A stretch of DNA of 64,000 nucleotides from positions 868,001 to 932,000 of the forward strand of contig JASFAU010000006.1 in the NCBI GenBank assembly GCA_039704465.1, read 5' to 3'. The notes under the pieces were generated by a model. The model was given only the letters and a program-made list of their open reading frames with translations. It was not told where the DNA came from and did no database searches. A program made the translations under genes and the position numbers. Origin of the DNA: Plasmodiophora brassicae (Eukaryota; Endomyxa; Phytomyxea; Plasmodiophorida; Plasmodiophoridae). Positions 1 to 11,121 of the stretch are shown here, one piece after another; the first letter of the stretch is position 1, and the number at the start of each line of letters is the position of its first letter.

Positions 1-293
1 ACGGGACGTCGTGCACTCTTCAAATATAAATCAATAATGACGCTATGTGCAAGGTGACTCCAGCGACATGATGCCCCGCCCCACATGCAGTGAGAATCTC
101 GCATTGAATCACGGCGGGCTACACACTGAATTGGCACGGGCCCTGGCAGCGTGACTCCACTGGCCATGCCAACAGTGACGTCAACGGGTAAAACGACTTG
201 CGGATTGGCCCCCGTACACAGTGAACTCTTCGATTTGAGGGGCAACCTGCAGAATGCAGGATACACACACCGCCAGGTTGAATTCGGTCGTCC
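1..293. other. No gene recognised
   Basis: Open frames occur on both strands, as expected at this GC content, but none resembles a known family or forms a plausible exon series. The stretch may hold the promoter or a first exon of the downstream decapping nuclease. Confidence 0.4.
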
Positions 294-1596
294 ATGTTCA
301 CGGTCCCGCACAATCCAGTGGTGCCTTTTGGGATTCAGCAACCGCAACCCACAGTGCGAGTTGGCGAGGACCCGTTGGCGGGGGCAACCGCGGAGCGGAG
401 GGCTGATTGGTGCGCGACGATTCTCCGTGGCAAGCGGCGATGTGGGCGTTGCCGTTGGAGCCGATCCGTGCCGGGCGGCCGACGCCCATGCAGGCTCGGG
501 TGGACGTGTCTCGACCCGTCGTTATTGCGGCCTATAGTAGGGACGGGGCAGGCGCCTTGAGGATCCCGGCGGCCGAGCCGGTATTACATCGCTGGACGGG
601 TGTGCGACGTGCTTGGGGGCTGATTGTCGTTTCGCCGACAGAGAGTGTATCGACCTGCACGACTGGGTATCGACCTCACTGAAGGTTTCGACAAATTTGT
701 TGATAAAAAGGACGGTATCGACGACCTGAAAGCGCCGCTGGCCGCCATCAACTCCGCCAAGTTCAGTCTGAAAGACAACCGGATTGCGTTCGTATCATTT
801 CGGAACAACCTCAACAAGTAGAAATACGCGCGCGTATGTTGAATCGGTGTTGATTTTCGCCTTCAGGATAATGGGGACGGCGTACAATCGGAGAGACCCG
901 TGGAGGATCGGTGTCACCAGGTTCTGCAACGTCGTTTACCTAGACGTGAGGCCTTCCGTCGATCCCGCTCTTCCTGTGTGTGACCAGCCCGACAACAGCC
1001 AGGGTTCTCGGCTGTTCTCCTTCATGGGGTACTCGTTCGAGGCGAAAAGCACGGTCAGTGCGGACGGGTCGCCCAACGACCGGCCCATCGATGCGAACAA
1101 TGAGTACTGTACCGTGTCGCGCCTGCGTATCGGCAGGCATCGTATTCTGCTGGCCGCTGAAATCGATTGCGTGTCGCGTCCAGCTGCCGGCCATCCGATC
1201 GAGCTCAAGACGGCTGCCTGCATCCGAAACGAAAAGCAGCGGTTCGTATTCAGGCGCTACAAAATGCTGAGCTCGTGGATCCAGTCATTCCTGGTCAACA
1301 CGCCGGTCATCGTCTTCGGGTTTCGCGACGAGCAGAACAGACTTGCGGGCGTGGAGAGGTTCGCCACCGAGGACATCCCCAGACAGTGCCAGGACCTATG
1401 GTCAGCGCACGAGTGCCTCTCGCTGACCGACAATGTCCTCTCGTTCCTCCAGGACCATGTCGAGGAGAGCCGCGCGTACCTCCTGCAATTCTCCGCGCCG
1501 TTCCACGAGATCCGCCTGACGCAGGAGCCGATGGACGCCCGGCTTCGCATCAGCGAGCTGTGGCCCGAGGTACCCCATACATTGCCAGAAACGTAA
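294..1596 (+). CDS. DXO/RAI1-family decapping nuclease
   Basis: Family role: removes incomplete or non-canonical 5' caps and degrades the RNA, as part of RNA quality control. Exons I can fix: one ending at 580, then 642..817, then 867..1596, with introns 581..641 (61 nt) and 818..866 (49 nt). The exon ending at 580 may start after the CAG at 491-493. The 5' end is uncertain: ATG 294 opens a Pro/Gln-rich N-terminus, but the next junction (about 400-494) is unresolved. Family signatures in order: DLTEGFDKFVD, FVSFRNNLNK, GYSFEA (metal-binding Glu), the E-I-D of LLAAEIDC, the E-L-K of IELKTA, then QSFLVNTPVIVFGFRD. The E-x-D and E-x-K metal-binding motifs are intact, so the enzyme looks active. 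The C-terminus continues past the conserved core with an acidic tail. High confidence in family, moderate in the 5' exons. Confidence 0.85.
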
Positions 1597-1783
1597 CGCG
1601 CCCAGTGCCGACCGCGTCCGCCCTCAACTCTGCGTGTGCAGTGTGACGCTCTTCCTCCCCGTGTCGCAGTCGACACATTACTATTCCCAGGACCGTTTTT
1701 CCCAGACTTGTTGGGGGGCATCCTGGTGGCGGAACAAGTTGCCGCCGCCCCCCCGCCACGTTACGCGCCATTCGGTAATTGTC

Positions 1784-3129
1784 ATGTCGAACGTGGGAGC
1801 GGTTTTGTCAGCCGTGTCGGTGCTGGCGATGCTGGCGGTGCACATGCGATTCGCTGGGCGGTCGTCGTCGTCGCCCGCGAAGCTGCATGAGGCGATCCTG
1901 GCCGGTGACGCGGATCGGGTGCGTGCCCTGATCGAGTGGCGCCGCCCGGATAACATGGAGGATCTGGTGATGGAGGCGACCCGGCTCGGGCAGGTCCGCG
2001 TGGTCGCCGTCCTGTTCGGGTACGTCAAGAACGGGTCGCTGGCGACACTTGCCGCCCAGACCGCGTCCTCGATGGGCCACACGCGGCTTCTCCCGATCCT
2101 TGCTCGTCATCGCGCTAACCTCGCCGACCAGTGTCTGCACGAAGCCGCCCGAACGGGCCAGACGCTGTCGATCAACAAGCTGATCGCACTGGACGTGCCG
2201 GTGGACGCCCTGACGATCACGGGCGAATCCGCATTGCACGTCGCCGTCCGCGAAGGGCAACGGGATGCCGTTCGACTTTTGCTTCGTCACGGTGCTGATT
2301 GCACGAGGAAGACGGCTGGACCCTATCGTCGATCCGCCCTGCATCTTGCGGCCCTGCATGGCCGGACCGACATGATCGACGGTCTCGTCGAGCATGGAGC
2401 CATTGTGAACGATGTTGACCGACGACAGTGCACCGCGTTGCACCTGGCGGCACGAGAGGTGCATGCGTACCCGTGTTTGCACCTTCACGGCACTGATGGC
2501 CATCTGTTTAGGGTCACCTTGATACGTTCAATGCACTCGTCGCTAATGGGGCCGATTTGAGCCTTCGGACGGTTCGTGGCAAGACGGCTCTTCATCTGGC
2601 GGCTGCTAACGGCCGCCTCGACGTTGTGGAGCGCGTTCTCGAGCTTGCAAAGGACGACGTCGATGTTAGAGATTGGACCGGGCAGACGGCCTTGGGGACG
2701 GCGGCGTCAGGTGGGCACGTTGACGTCGTTCGTCGCCTGATCAAAAAAGGCGCTGATCCGGTCGACGGTCTGTGTGCCGCCGCCAAGGCGAACCAGCTCG
2801 CAGTCATGCAGTTCCTGCTCGTCTACGTCGATGTGGATGCGTTAGATGTCACGGGTCAGTCCGCGTTGGACTACGCGACCGAGCGTGGCCACGTCGAAGC
2901 TGTCCGGCTATTGATCTCCCAAGGTGCACAAGTGAATAACGTCGCGTCTTTGTCGGGACGTACACCATTACATATTGCAGCCGCTGAGGGCCATGTGGGT
3001 CTCGTTCAAGCGCTGCTCAATGCGAGTGCCCGCTACGACGTACGAGATAACAACGGGCACACTCCTATCGATTGTGCCCAGCGCCAAGGCCGACATGAAG
3101 TCGTCAACCTGATTATGACATTCCATTAA
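1784..3129 (+). CDS. Ankyrin-repeat protein with N-terminal hydrophobic segment
   Basis: Two exons, 1784..2458 and 2512..3129, joined in phase 0 across a 53-nt intron, giving about 430 aa. The N-terminus (GAVLSAVSVLAMLAVHM) is a signal peptide or signal anchor. The rest is a run of ankyrin repeats with the usual pattern, for example SALHVAVREGQRDAVRLLL, TALHLAAANGRLDVV and TPLHIAAAEGHVGLVQALL. The exon junction falls inside a repeat. Ankyrin arrays bind other proteins; no catalytic domain is visible. The start was chosen as the first ATG giving a hydrophobic leader before the repeats. Secretion or membrane anchoring is inferred from that leader; the partner is unknown. Confidence 0.8.
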
Positions 3130-5241
3130 TCAAGCCCGGACGTCGTAGTACATTGGACCAGATGTGTTTCGCCTATTATTGTATGCTCTACGGATGGGAA
3201 CCCATTCGACGGGACAAGGAGGTTGATCGCCGGGCTCTCAATTTCCTTCGCTTACCTCCCCACCACCACCTTTCGAACGGAGGCGAACGCTGGCCTGCGT
3301 AACCGTGGTCGAATTCCGTCGAAACGTTGTAGAGGCGGGATTCACCCGTTATCGATAGTAACGGGACGGATGTTAGTGCAACCCGTCTGCATTCCACCGA
3401 AGCGTGCCCCGGCGACAACGTCTCGCTCGGGAGCGGGAGTAAGACCGATTTGGTGATTGTCCCGTGCCGGGCGGGGCAAGCCACGTGTACCGGTCACGAG
3501 AGTCTGGGTACGTACGACGCTGCGCCGTCAAGCCTACCAGCCATGTTTCGAGTTTCATTTGACTTCTGAACCTTCTTGGAGTTGCCTGTTCGTGGAAGTT
3601 ACGCTCGAACCGTGTGAACGCGGTTCAACGACAGGCGTTCACAAGACGAAACATAATGTCTTCATAAAACCGTGTCCCCAACTTTGACTATTCGAGGCTG
3701 ATCGTCTGCGATCGAGGTTGATCATGATCACGTGCTTAAGACGTAATGAAGACACCAATCTGCGGGCCGCGAGCGCTTGTCGCATGGTGGATCGACCATG
3801 CTGTACAGCTGAGGACACTGAGACGACAGCCAAGTCGACGCGGTTTGCGCTGAGCCATCCGGGATGCGTCAAGTCGAAACCACTGAACCGTAGTAACGCG
3901 CGAGTTGTGTTTATGAGGTTAAGCATACGCTGCTGCAGTACGGCGTATGGATCGCCGACCAACACTAGCTCGACGCTGAAACATATTGACGCCTGGGTCG
4001 TGCGGACGAGCGTCGATTCGCCTGGCAGCCATTGTGACGGATCGATCTTGATTGATGCACTAATTAAGCCGGCATCGTCTCAATGGTGACCCGGCAGGCA
4101 CAGCAGCGTGGGGGGTTCCTGATCCGCCTGAATGATAAGGCCTACGAGAATTCAAGGACGACGAGCGACACGAACGCGCCAAGACACGATTTGCAGCAGG
4201 CTCAGAGCGACAGCGGCACATGCATCGGCCAGACGCGCACCTGAACTGATTGACCGACGCCGACCATACGATCGTCGCCTGCCCGCTGCTGCGGACACGA
4301 TGAGCGACCTAGAAAGCAATGGTCGGAACCGACGTACGTACCGATTTGATGAATGCACCAGACCTGTGGCGGCAGTCATAGCGTACGTCCTCAAGAACGC
4401 CGATGCGCTGAGCAGGCTGCGACCGGACCCTGGTGGCGGCGATGATGGCGATCATCGCGATTACTCGAGAGCAGACCAATTCGGCGCGTGGCTTGGAACG
4501 TCAGTGTTGCCGATCGGATGCGCAGCGTGTTCAGGATGCTGATCCACTGTTCGCTGTTGTTGGTGCCGATGTGGGCGTAATCAGCTACATCTCGTAGGTG
4601 CGTCCCGACCATGTCGTCGTCCGCTGCAGTGCGTTCTCGAAGGACTCGCTGGAAGATTCACTTCTCTAGGTGGTCTGGGTGCTTTTCGTTCGACTTTAAC
4701 AAAGTTCGCAGGCTGTTTATCGCTGTCATTGCCTCCAACGAAGAGATTCGGGATTTGCAACTGAGTGACTTGCAATCTTGTCATTCTTGCGGGCATTCTA
4801 GCTAGTGCCAAGTAAATTCGACGACGAGTGTACGTTCACACAACATGAAAGGTGCTCGATCCAGGGGAGCGCCTTGACTCCGGAGCTCAATCTGCGGCCA
4901 GGGACGGCGGGCCGGCCGTCAGCAAGTCCCGGCACCCGAGGGCCGAGAGTCGAGATCAGTACCAGTGTCCGCCACCCCCAAGTCCGCTAGACCATCTGCA
5001 GGTCCATGACCCGGGTCATGGGCGGGCGCGGCGGGTCTGACCCGGGTCGGTTGAGAACACCATGGGTTGGGTCGGGTCGGCCACCTGCCATCTCTAAACG
5101 AATCACGGACCTCGCGATGCTTCGATATTTGCGCGTTGACATTTTTAGATTGGTCAGCACGCGCACTATCGTTTGTCCGCGAGTCTACATCGCCGCCGGT
5201 GTCTGCCGGTGTCCGCCAGTGGCCGGACGCCACACCTGATA
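3130..5241. other. About 2.1 kb without a recognisable gene
   Basis: Several 60-130 codon open frames exist on both strands (for example minus strand 3639-3965 and plus strand 4132-4542), but they lack family similarity and cannot be joined into a convincing exon series. The region is less GC-biased at third positions than the flanking genes. It contains a short palindrome cluster near 5005-5048, listed separately. It could hide a fast-evolving or decayed gene. Confidence 0.45.
5005..5048. repeat. Palindrome pair around CCCGGG
   Basis: CATGACCCGGGTCATG at 5005-5020 is a perfect 16-base palindrome. GACCCGGGTC recurs at 5039-5048, about 220 bases upstream of the next start codon. Such a pair could be a dimeric factor site; no function is shown. 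Confidence 0.5.
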
Positions 5242-6969
5242 ATGGCATCGTTGTGGGCTATACCCCTGACCGTGCTGATTGCACTGAGCATCGGTGCGCT
5301 GGCAAGTGACACTCCACCAGTACTAGCTATCCATGATCGACACCCCAATACGTCGGATGCGCCAATCCAGGTCCCGGGGAACGGCGTCGGCGACCATATT
5401 GCCGTCGAGGTGCAGCTGCGACGTCAAGATGAGGAACAAGCTGAATTTCTGAAGTCGGTTATTCACGGCATGGCTGACCGTGCCGTCGAGGGGTAGCTGC
5501 GTCAAGCTGAGGAACAAGCTGTCATGTCGCGCGAGTTTCTGAAGTCGGTCATTGAGGATATGGTTGAAAGCTCCACTTTTCTGACGGCAATGGTGCCGGT
5601 TGGCGGGCATGTCGACCAGGTCCCAGAGGTTGACGGCGCATACGCTCTCCTGTACTGGGCTCACTCCCATTCCGTTATGGCGTCGGTGCAGTCGTGGATT
5701 GCAGCTGTTGACCCGTTCTCACTGGACGGTCTTCAACGTAGGACAGGCGGTTCACAGGCTAATTGAAACGGCCCAACACGAAGTAACATTCGCGGCGAGG
5801 AACGAGATGCCGTTCAGGGATTTTATTGACGACATGGGCCTCCTAAAGGGTCTCCGCGAGGATCTCGTTGACGATATACCCCTCAGCCTCGTCTTTACCG
5901 ACAAAGCCACATTACCGGCCACGCCAGAGCAAGTCCGCCTGCTGCATACGATGACGCGCACGCCTCCCACAGACGTCCAACAAATCGAGCAAGTTATCGA
6001 GGCCGTACGTGGCCTACAACGCGACGAGAAGCTGTCCGCCGCCGTGTACCTCCGAATTGAAGAGTTGGCGACGTACCTATCAGTATTCCGTGCTCTGCTT
6101 CCAGTGATTTCTTTGCATCCACGTTATAGCGAGATCGGCACATCAACGAACCCTGTTCTGTATACCTTGATTGAGCACATAGTGACGTTCGGCGATCTGC
6201 AGCTCGCCATCAATGACGAATATGAAAAGCGCACCGATCCACGTCGTACAGTATGCCGGTCGATATCGCTAGCTCGGATTCGGCACAGCAAGAGAATCGC
6301 GATTGCACAGTCGGCAGCCGGAAGTGTCTTCAAGGTGACGGTGTTCGATTTGACGACGCCTCTATTCCCGCGATCAGAGCCTCGGCCAAGGAAGTCGCTC
6401 AAGAAAAAGAGGAAGCGATCAAGGCGGAAGAAGAGGACCGGCCCTTCAGACGCTGTAGAGACATCGGATCCGAGAACAGTCGACGCCGACGTTGATCATC
6501 AGAAACATGGTGAAAGTCGTGCAGCATTGTCGCCGCCGTGTGACGCCAGCGAGGCTCCTTGTGACCGCGAAGACGTCACTAGGAACGAGAAGTCGAAGGA
6601 TGATCATTCGTCATGTGTCGTCCCCCGCAGGCACGCTGCAGCAGGGCGTACTTCCGAGAGCGATCAACCGACTGCCGACCACGAGTGTCTGTCCGGAGCC
6701 AAGAAGAACCCTATAAAGAGGCCCTAAAGGCAAAGTTGGAGAACTTACCGGAGACCATGAACCACTTCCTGAACGCAATGTCCCCGTTCTTCACGATGAA
6801 AAAAAGCAGCACCAGCGTATCGCTTGTCTTCTTCGACAAGAAGACGAATGAGCCCGTGTTCAGCATGCATCGTCCACACGGCAACAAGCGAGCCACTATC
6901 CGCCCCGACGTTCTCAGTCGTATTCGCGGCAAAATTCGCAGGCATTTGGAGCATTTCGCATACGAATGA
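5242..6969 (+). CDS. Putative secreted protein, basic Lys/Arg-rich region, unknown family
   Basis: The ATG at 5242 opens a clear signal peptide (MASLWAIPLTVLIALSIGALA). Exon 1 is 5242..5409. The intron 5410..5496 ends at an in-frame TAG, which removes the apparent stop. Exon 2 is 5497..5685, and intron 5686..5746 leads in phase 0 to a long exon. At least one more intron lies between about 6570 and 6720, boundaries unresolved, before the last exon with the stop at 6967-6969. The middle is helical and hydrophilic, then comes a strongly basic patch (KKKRKRSRRKK) near 6400. The C-terminal 80 residues look like a compact domain (LENLPETMNHFLNAMSPFF, then VSLVFFDKKTNEPVF). I do not recognise the family. 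The basic patch could be a nuclear-localisation signal, which would be notable in a secreted protein. Confidence 0.6.
5402..5564 (+). repeat. Tandem duplication spanning an intron
   Basis: Two similar copies, about 5402-5474 and 5483-5564, both begin CCGTCGAGG and share GCTGCG, TGAGGAACAAGCTG and TTTCTGAAGTCGGT. The donor of intron 5410..5496 lies at the start of copy 1, and the acceptor lies at nearly the same place in copy 2. Copy 1 is therefore mostly intron and copy 2 is exon. Confidence 0.75.
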
Positions 6970-7316
6970 AGCGCATCGTCTCGATTTGCAACTAACTTTA
7001 CGTCCCGAGTCGGTATTATTTCAGGTGAGAACCACCTTGGCGTGCGGCGAGAATGGTCCTGCTCTTGTAACGTCCCGAAGGTGTCGCCTTATCGGACGTG
7101 ATAACCCTCTATCCTCGATCCGTGACTCCAAGTCGTTCCTAGGCGCCGAATATCTCTCCTCGGGACCTGGTCCCATGGCCGGAGTCATCAAATGGGAACA
7201 CAGTTTGCCTTCCGCCATCACATGGCGGTCGGCAAAAGAACAACCCAGCGGCACCAGAGTTAAAGGTGTAGACCTGACCGTCCGATTAGGCCAAGAAAGC
7301 AGACCGCCCTACTAAC
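6970..7316. other. Intergenic, no gene seen
   Basis: No frame resembles a known protein. A short imperfect direct repeat at about 7290-7352 (AGGCCAAGA-AGCAG ... GGGCAGACCGCCC) lies at its end. Confidence 0.4.
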
Positions 7317-7696
7317 GAAGAGGGCAGACCGCCCACCTAGGCCAAGAGAGCAGTCTACAAAGGCATCCGGGAAATGCATATCCTACTGGGCCCCTTTGCC
7401 AGACGGCGCTCGATGAACCGAGAGAAGTCCTCGTCAGGGGGGCCGTTCAGTCTGTATCGGCGCTAGCGCCGCACGTACCGGTAGACGAGCCGTCGCCGTC
7501 GTCGTGGCTGTCGGCGATCCGCCACCGGACGTCTACGATCGTTTCGCCAGGGATCACATTCGAGGCGCACGTCGTTGCGCCCTTGCCGCCTGGAGCAGTG
7601 TCTGGTTGGTACATGTCCCGGTTCGGAGGTCTCTGCAGAGTCGGAGCTTTCTCGGCCACGCTGGACCTGTTATATCAGAATAACCACAATACCTGA
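7317..7696 (+). CDS. Possible coding fragment, unknown
   Basis: A plus-strand frame is open from just after 7317 to a TGA at 7694-7696. From about 7440 it has codon use like real exons here and a protein-like sequence (ITFEAHVVAPLPPGAVSGWY, then RFGGLCRVGAFSATLDL). No start codon with a good context is visible, so it may be the last exon of a gene whose earlier exons I cannot place, or a gene remnant. The pattern vaguely recalls beta-sandwich domains of the NBR1 'FW' type, which is weak inference only. Confidence 0.3.
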
Positions 7697-7771
7697 TCTG
7701 CGGTCGGTCCCCATAAGCGCTCGTGACCGAGTTCTTCTAGAACGTTACTTCACGCGAGGGACCCATTCGTA

Positions 7772-10284
7772 ATGGGGCTCGATGTCATCGTCGTTGTCAT
7801 CGTCGTCGCAGTCGTTGCAATGACAGACGCTGACATGTGGTCCGTGTCGATCGGCGACGACTCGACGTTCACCTGCGCGCGTAATGGCCAGCCAGACACG
7901 TCGCAGTTCGTTGCCGCGCCTGACCCACAGGTACAGGTCGCGTAGGTTACCCCCAGACGACGCCTCAGCCCTAAAGCCACACCATTGATACAGGCCGTCA
8001 GCACATCCAGCGTACCCGCATCGGTGTTGTCGTCGTTCGGGATTCCACTGGACTCGTCGACGATGTCGATCGCGTCAGCGACAGGTCGTCGCGTGTTTCG
8101 CGTACGACATCCCGACCCGGTATATCGCCGCCTTCATCGTCCAGCGGGGCCCTACACTGCCTGCTAACAGCGGATGTCGGGTGCCAGGGGACCCCTTACG
8201 TCGATTACGTCGCGCTGGCGAACGAATCCGATACGTCGGCCATCCTCGTGTGCCAGGCGGTACTGCTGTACGGGGCGTCTCCAGTAAGGTGCACGATGTC
8301 GCCAACGGGCGCGGTCCAGTTCCTGGCCATGAACGTCACACCGGCGGTCACGGCGACGTTCTCGATCGAGCCGACGGCGCCGACGGCAGTGCTGAATGCC
8401 GCGCTGACGGTCGCAGCCGATCGGGCCACCACGATCGCCTCGGTACGGGCCGTCGCCAGCGCCGTCCAGCGTGCGGGTCTCACCCAAGTACCGATCAGGT
8501 GCTGGCATCGACGTCGGCGATCGCGTCGTCGAATGGGAAACGTCGTGACGAGGCCACGGCGGCGACGACGGCGATGTGGGCGCTCGTGCTCGTCGCCATG
8601 GTCGGCATGGCCGGCCAGCTCGCCGTCTTCCAGACCTGGCTGCCTCGCCTGAAGCGCTTCCAATCGCATCCCCAGCTGCTCTACGCGTTCGTCAACGTCG
8701 TCGTCATCAACATCGTCAGCTGGCTGGGCGGATTCTCTGCCTGGGCGCTCGTCACCGCCGTCCTCTGCCTCGTCAACATCGCCGTCGCCATCGCCTACGC
8801 CATCATCACGCGACGCCACGAGCGTCGGAACGCCAAGCACGGCGCCGTCGTCCCCGATGGCACATCGCAGTACGGCCGGTACCTCGAGTACAACGAATGC
8901 CCCAGGCCGTTCTCGAAACGCCAGCGGAAGGGCATGATCGCGTCGACCGTCGTCGTGGTCGGGGCCGGCTCCGCCTTCCTGCTCACACTGTTCGTGTTCT
9001 GGCGCATCCCACCGTACAAGGTTTGTCGAGCGGCGCTGATCGTTGCCCGCTGGCTGGATGACGCCGCCCACAGGTGCTCTCCCGGGACCTGGCCGGGCCC
9101 GTCGACGAGGTCCAGCCGGAGATGGTGGCCCGCGCGTCCATGCTCGCCTACGGCCTCAGAGGCATGGCCGCCAGGCTGCGCATGAACGACCTGTTCGTCA
9201 TCCAGACCGACCTGTGCGGGACGGTACGGGCACGGGCGGGCGCCGAGGAGGGGTCGTCTGGCACCTCGGTTGTTGCTGACGGGTTCGATTGCGCCCAGGG
9301 AGCGAACGACGTCCTCGACGACGCTGGCAAGCAGGCGTACATCGGCGACGCGTTCGTCAGGGCGTACAATGTCAACATGAGCGAATACGTGATGCCGGAC
9401 TACAGGGCGTACGCCACCCTGAACGACTGGTTCGCCAGGCGGATCCGCCCCGAACTTCGGCCAATCTACGGCGCCAGCAACCCGGACGTACGTCGGCACA
9501 CACGCACACGCACGCGCACGCGCACGCATGAACAGGTGCCAGGTGCTGGTGGCGGCGGCCGACGCCAGGACGCTGGTGTTCTCCAGCGCGCCCGGTACGC
9601 GCATGTGGCTGAAGGGCGACCAGGTGTCGCTGGGGCAATTGCTCGGCCCATCGGTCGACCTGGCCCTGTTCTCGGACAGCGCTCCCGTGATCATCCATCG
9701 ACTCGCGCCGGTAACGCGCGCGCTGTCGTCGCCCTCGTCGTCGTCGTCTGATCGGCGCACCCTCCAGGGCGACTACCATCGATTCCATGCGCCGTCCGAT
9801 GCGACCATCGTGTCGCAGGTCGTCATCCCGGGGCCACTGTACTCTGTTAGCGCCGACGCCATGACGTACGGGGCGATCGGTACGTGCCCTCGCCCGACAG
9901 CAGTGTTGCTGAGCGGCGGGCGCATAGGGCCGAGGACGGTGCCATCTACAACCACCGCATGGTGATGCTCCTGCAGGACGCGAAGGGCAGGATGATCGCG
10001 TATGTGGCGCTCGGGGCGACCTGCGTCGGCAGCATCGTGCCCAGCGTGGGCGCCGGGGCCCACGTGACGAAGGGCGCCGAGATCGGCTACTTCCAGGTCG
10101 GCCTGCAACGCGCATGCGGCCTGCCCCCCGGTACTGATCGGCGACGGAACAGTTCGGCGGGTCCACGATCGTCGTCGTCCTGCAATCGGCAACGCCGTCA
10201 GCGTTCATATCGGACCTGGCGCTGGCGGCGAACCAGAACGTGGAGACGCTGGTCCGCATGGGCACCCCGGTCGCGGCCTGGTAA
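7772..10284 (+). CDS. Phosphatidylserine decarboxylase with secretory/multi-TM N-terminal extension
   Basis: Family reaction: phosphatidylserine to phosphatidylethanolamine plus CO2, using a self-generated pyruvoyl group. Nine exons fit in phase: 7772..7930, 7994..8094, 8145..8442, 8499..9020, 9074..9487, 9543..9710, 9768..9865, 9928..10096, 10153..10284 (introns 50-63 nt), about 686 aa. A further possible 75-nt intron at 9223..9297 keeps frame either way. The N-terminus has a signal peptide (MGLDVIVVVIVVAVVA), an ectodomain of roughly 170 residues with several Cys, then about four hydrophobic segments (8576-9010). The decarboxylase part starts near 9300: YNVNMSEYVMPDYRAYATLN, WFARRIRPELRPI, VLVAAADARTLVF, RLAP/GDYHRFHAP across an intron, YSVSADAM, GATCVGSI, and the cleavage site FGGST (Ser about residue 647). 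GGST rather than LGST is known in group II enzymes. Catalytic assignment is strong; the link to the upstream exons rests on in-phase splice sites. Confidence 0.88.
9494..9531. repeat. Alternating purine-pyrimidine (CA/CG) tract in an intron
   Basis: An ACACGCACACGCACGCGCAC-type run fills most of the PSD intron 9488..9542. Such alternating tracts can adopt Z-DNA, and length variation here would not touch coding sequence. Confidence 0.7.
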
Positions 10285-10901
10285 ATGTACGACCCGATAC
10301 ATGGTTCAATCGGAGGACGCCCCCCAGGTAGCCAATTTGGGCAGAGTTGGCCTGCCCGACGCGCTGAGCCGGCGCCCCGCCACCCAGGGCCACAGCAGGC
10401 TCGAAGCCTTCTCAGCGAGCCATGACATGCAGTGCTCGCTGGAGCGCTTCGCTTTGCAGCAGGCGAGCGCTCGAGGCCCTCCGGCAGCACGTCAGGCCGG
10501 ACGTGCCGCTGAGCGATCAGCTGAGGGGTCTAGCGCATGGGCGCAGATGTACCGGTACCCGTCCATGGCCTTCGGCTCGGAAGCCATGGACGAATGGTGC
10601 CGACCCGATTGCACCGTCCGCACGGTACCTGCAGGCCGGCGTCCTCGGCCGCCCTGAAGACATGCATACGAGGCCCTGGCGGTCGAGCAGGACTGGCGAC
10701 GGCGGTTCGCCGGCGCAGCAGTGTCGGCCGATAACGCGGCCCTCGATCGCAGGAACGACGAGGACAAAGTAGGAAGTGGGGGGCGACGGTCAGGCACGGG
10801 CGCGTGCTGGCCCCCGGCTTTGAGCAGACGAACTTGCCGGAGCGATGTGCTGTTTATACGTCCACAATACCTAACGCGTCAACTTCGTGCCGTACGAAAC
10901 G
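10285..10901 (+). other. Possible small multi-exon gene, unresolved
   Basis: After the PSD stop, plus-strand frames read like exons: MEAL-type helix LRQHVRPDVPLSDQLRGLAH near 10470-10540, and YEALAVEQDWRRRFAGAAVS, then ADNAALDRRNDEDK near 10670-10770. No start codon and splice pattern joins them without conflict, and no family is recognised. It may be a short gene, a 3'-UTR-rich region or decayed sequence. Confidence 0.25.
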
Positions 10902-11121
10902 CATTGTGACCTGTCCCGCGTGCTGCCACCCACTTCAGCGATAAAGACGTGGCCTTGAAGGTTTGGTTTATTCCACACAAGTATCTGTGGCAATGGACAT
11001 GGTTCCTGCGTGAGCCACAGGAACCGCGTCCATCAGATACTTGTGTGAAAGTAAACCACACTCTCAAGGCGACGTCGTTGTCGCTGATGTGCGTCGCAAG
11101 AACGCGGGACAGGTCACAATG
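10902..11121. repeat. 220-bp foldback (imperfect inverted repeat)
   Basis: The left arm begins CATTGTGACCTGTCCCGCGT at 10902. The right arm ends with its exact complement (ACGCGGGACAGGTCACAATG) at 11121. The arms are about 107 and 104 nt, match by eye at roughly four of five positions over their whole length, and meet at a loop of about 8-10 nt near 11009-11017 (GGTTCCTG ... CAGGAACC). No obvious target-site duplication flanks it. It could be a foldback or MITE-like element or the source of a long hairpin RNA. Confidence 0.85.

Noticed and set aside
5494..5496. Premature stop making the 5242 gene a pseudogene
   Set aside because: The TAG is the end of a good intron (GAG|GTGCAG ... GGGTAG|CTGCGT) that restores frame in phase 0, and downstream exons remain open.
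8181..8498. Continuous reading of the upstream frame into the PSD transmembrane exon
   Set aside because: The sequence there is Arg/Gly/His-rich noise; the frame used by exon 3 gives a plausible protein and joins exon 4 in phase across a 56-nt intron.
10902..11121. Considered as a tRNA-like or riboswitch structure
   Set aside because: It is a single long hairpin with no cloverleaf, no T-loop sequence and a length of 220 bp.
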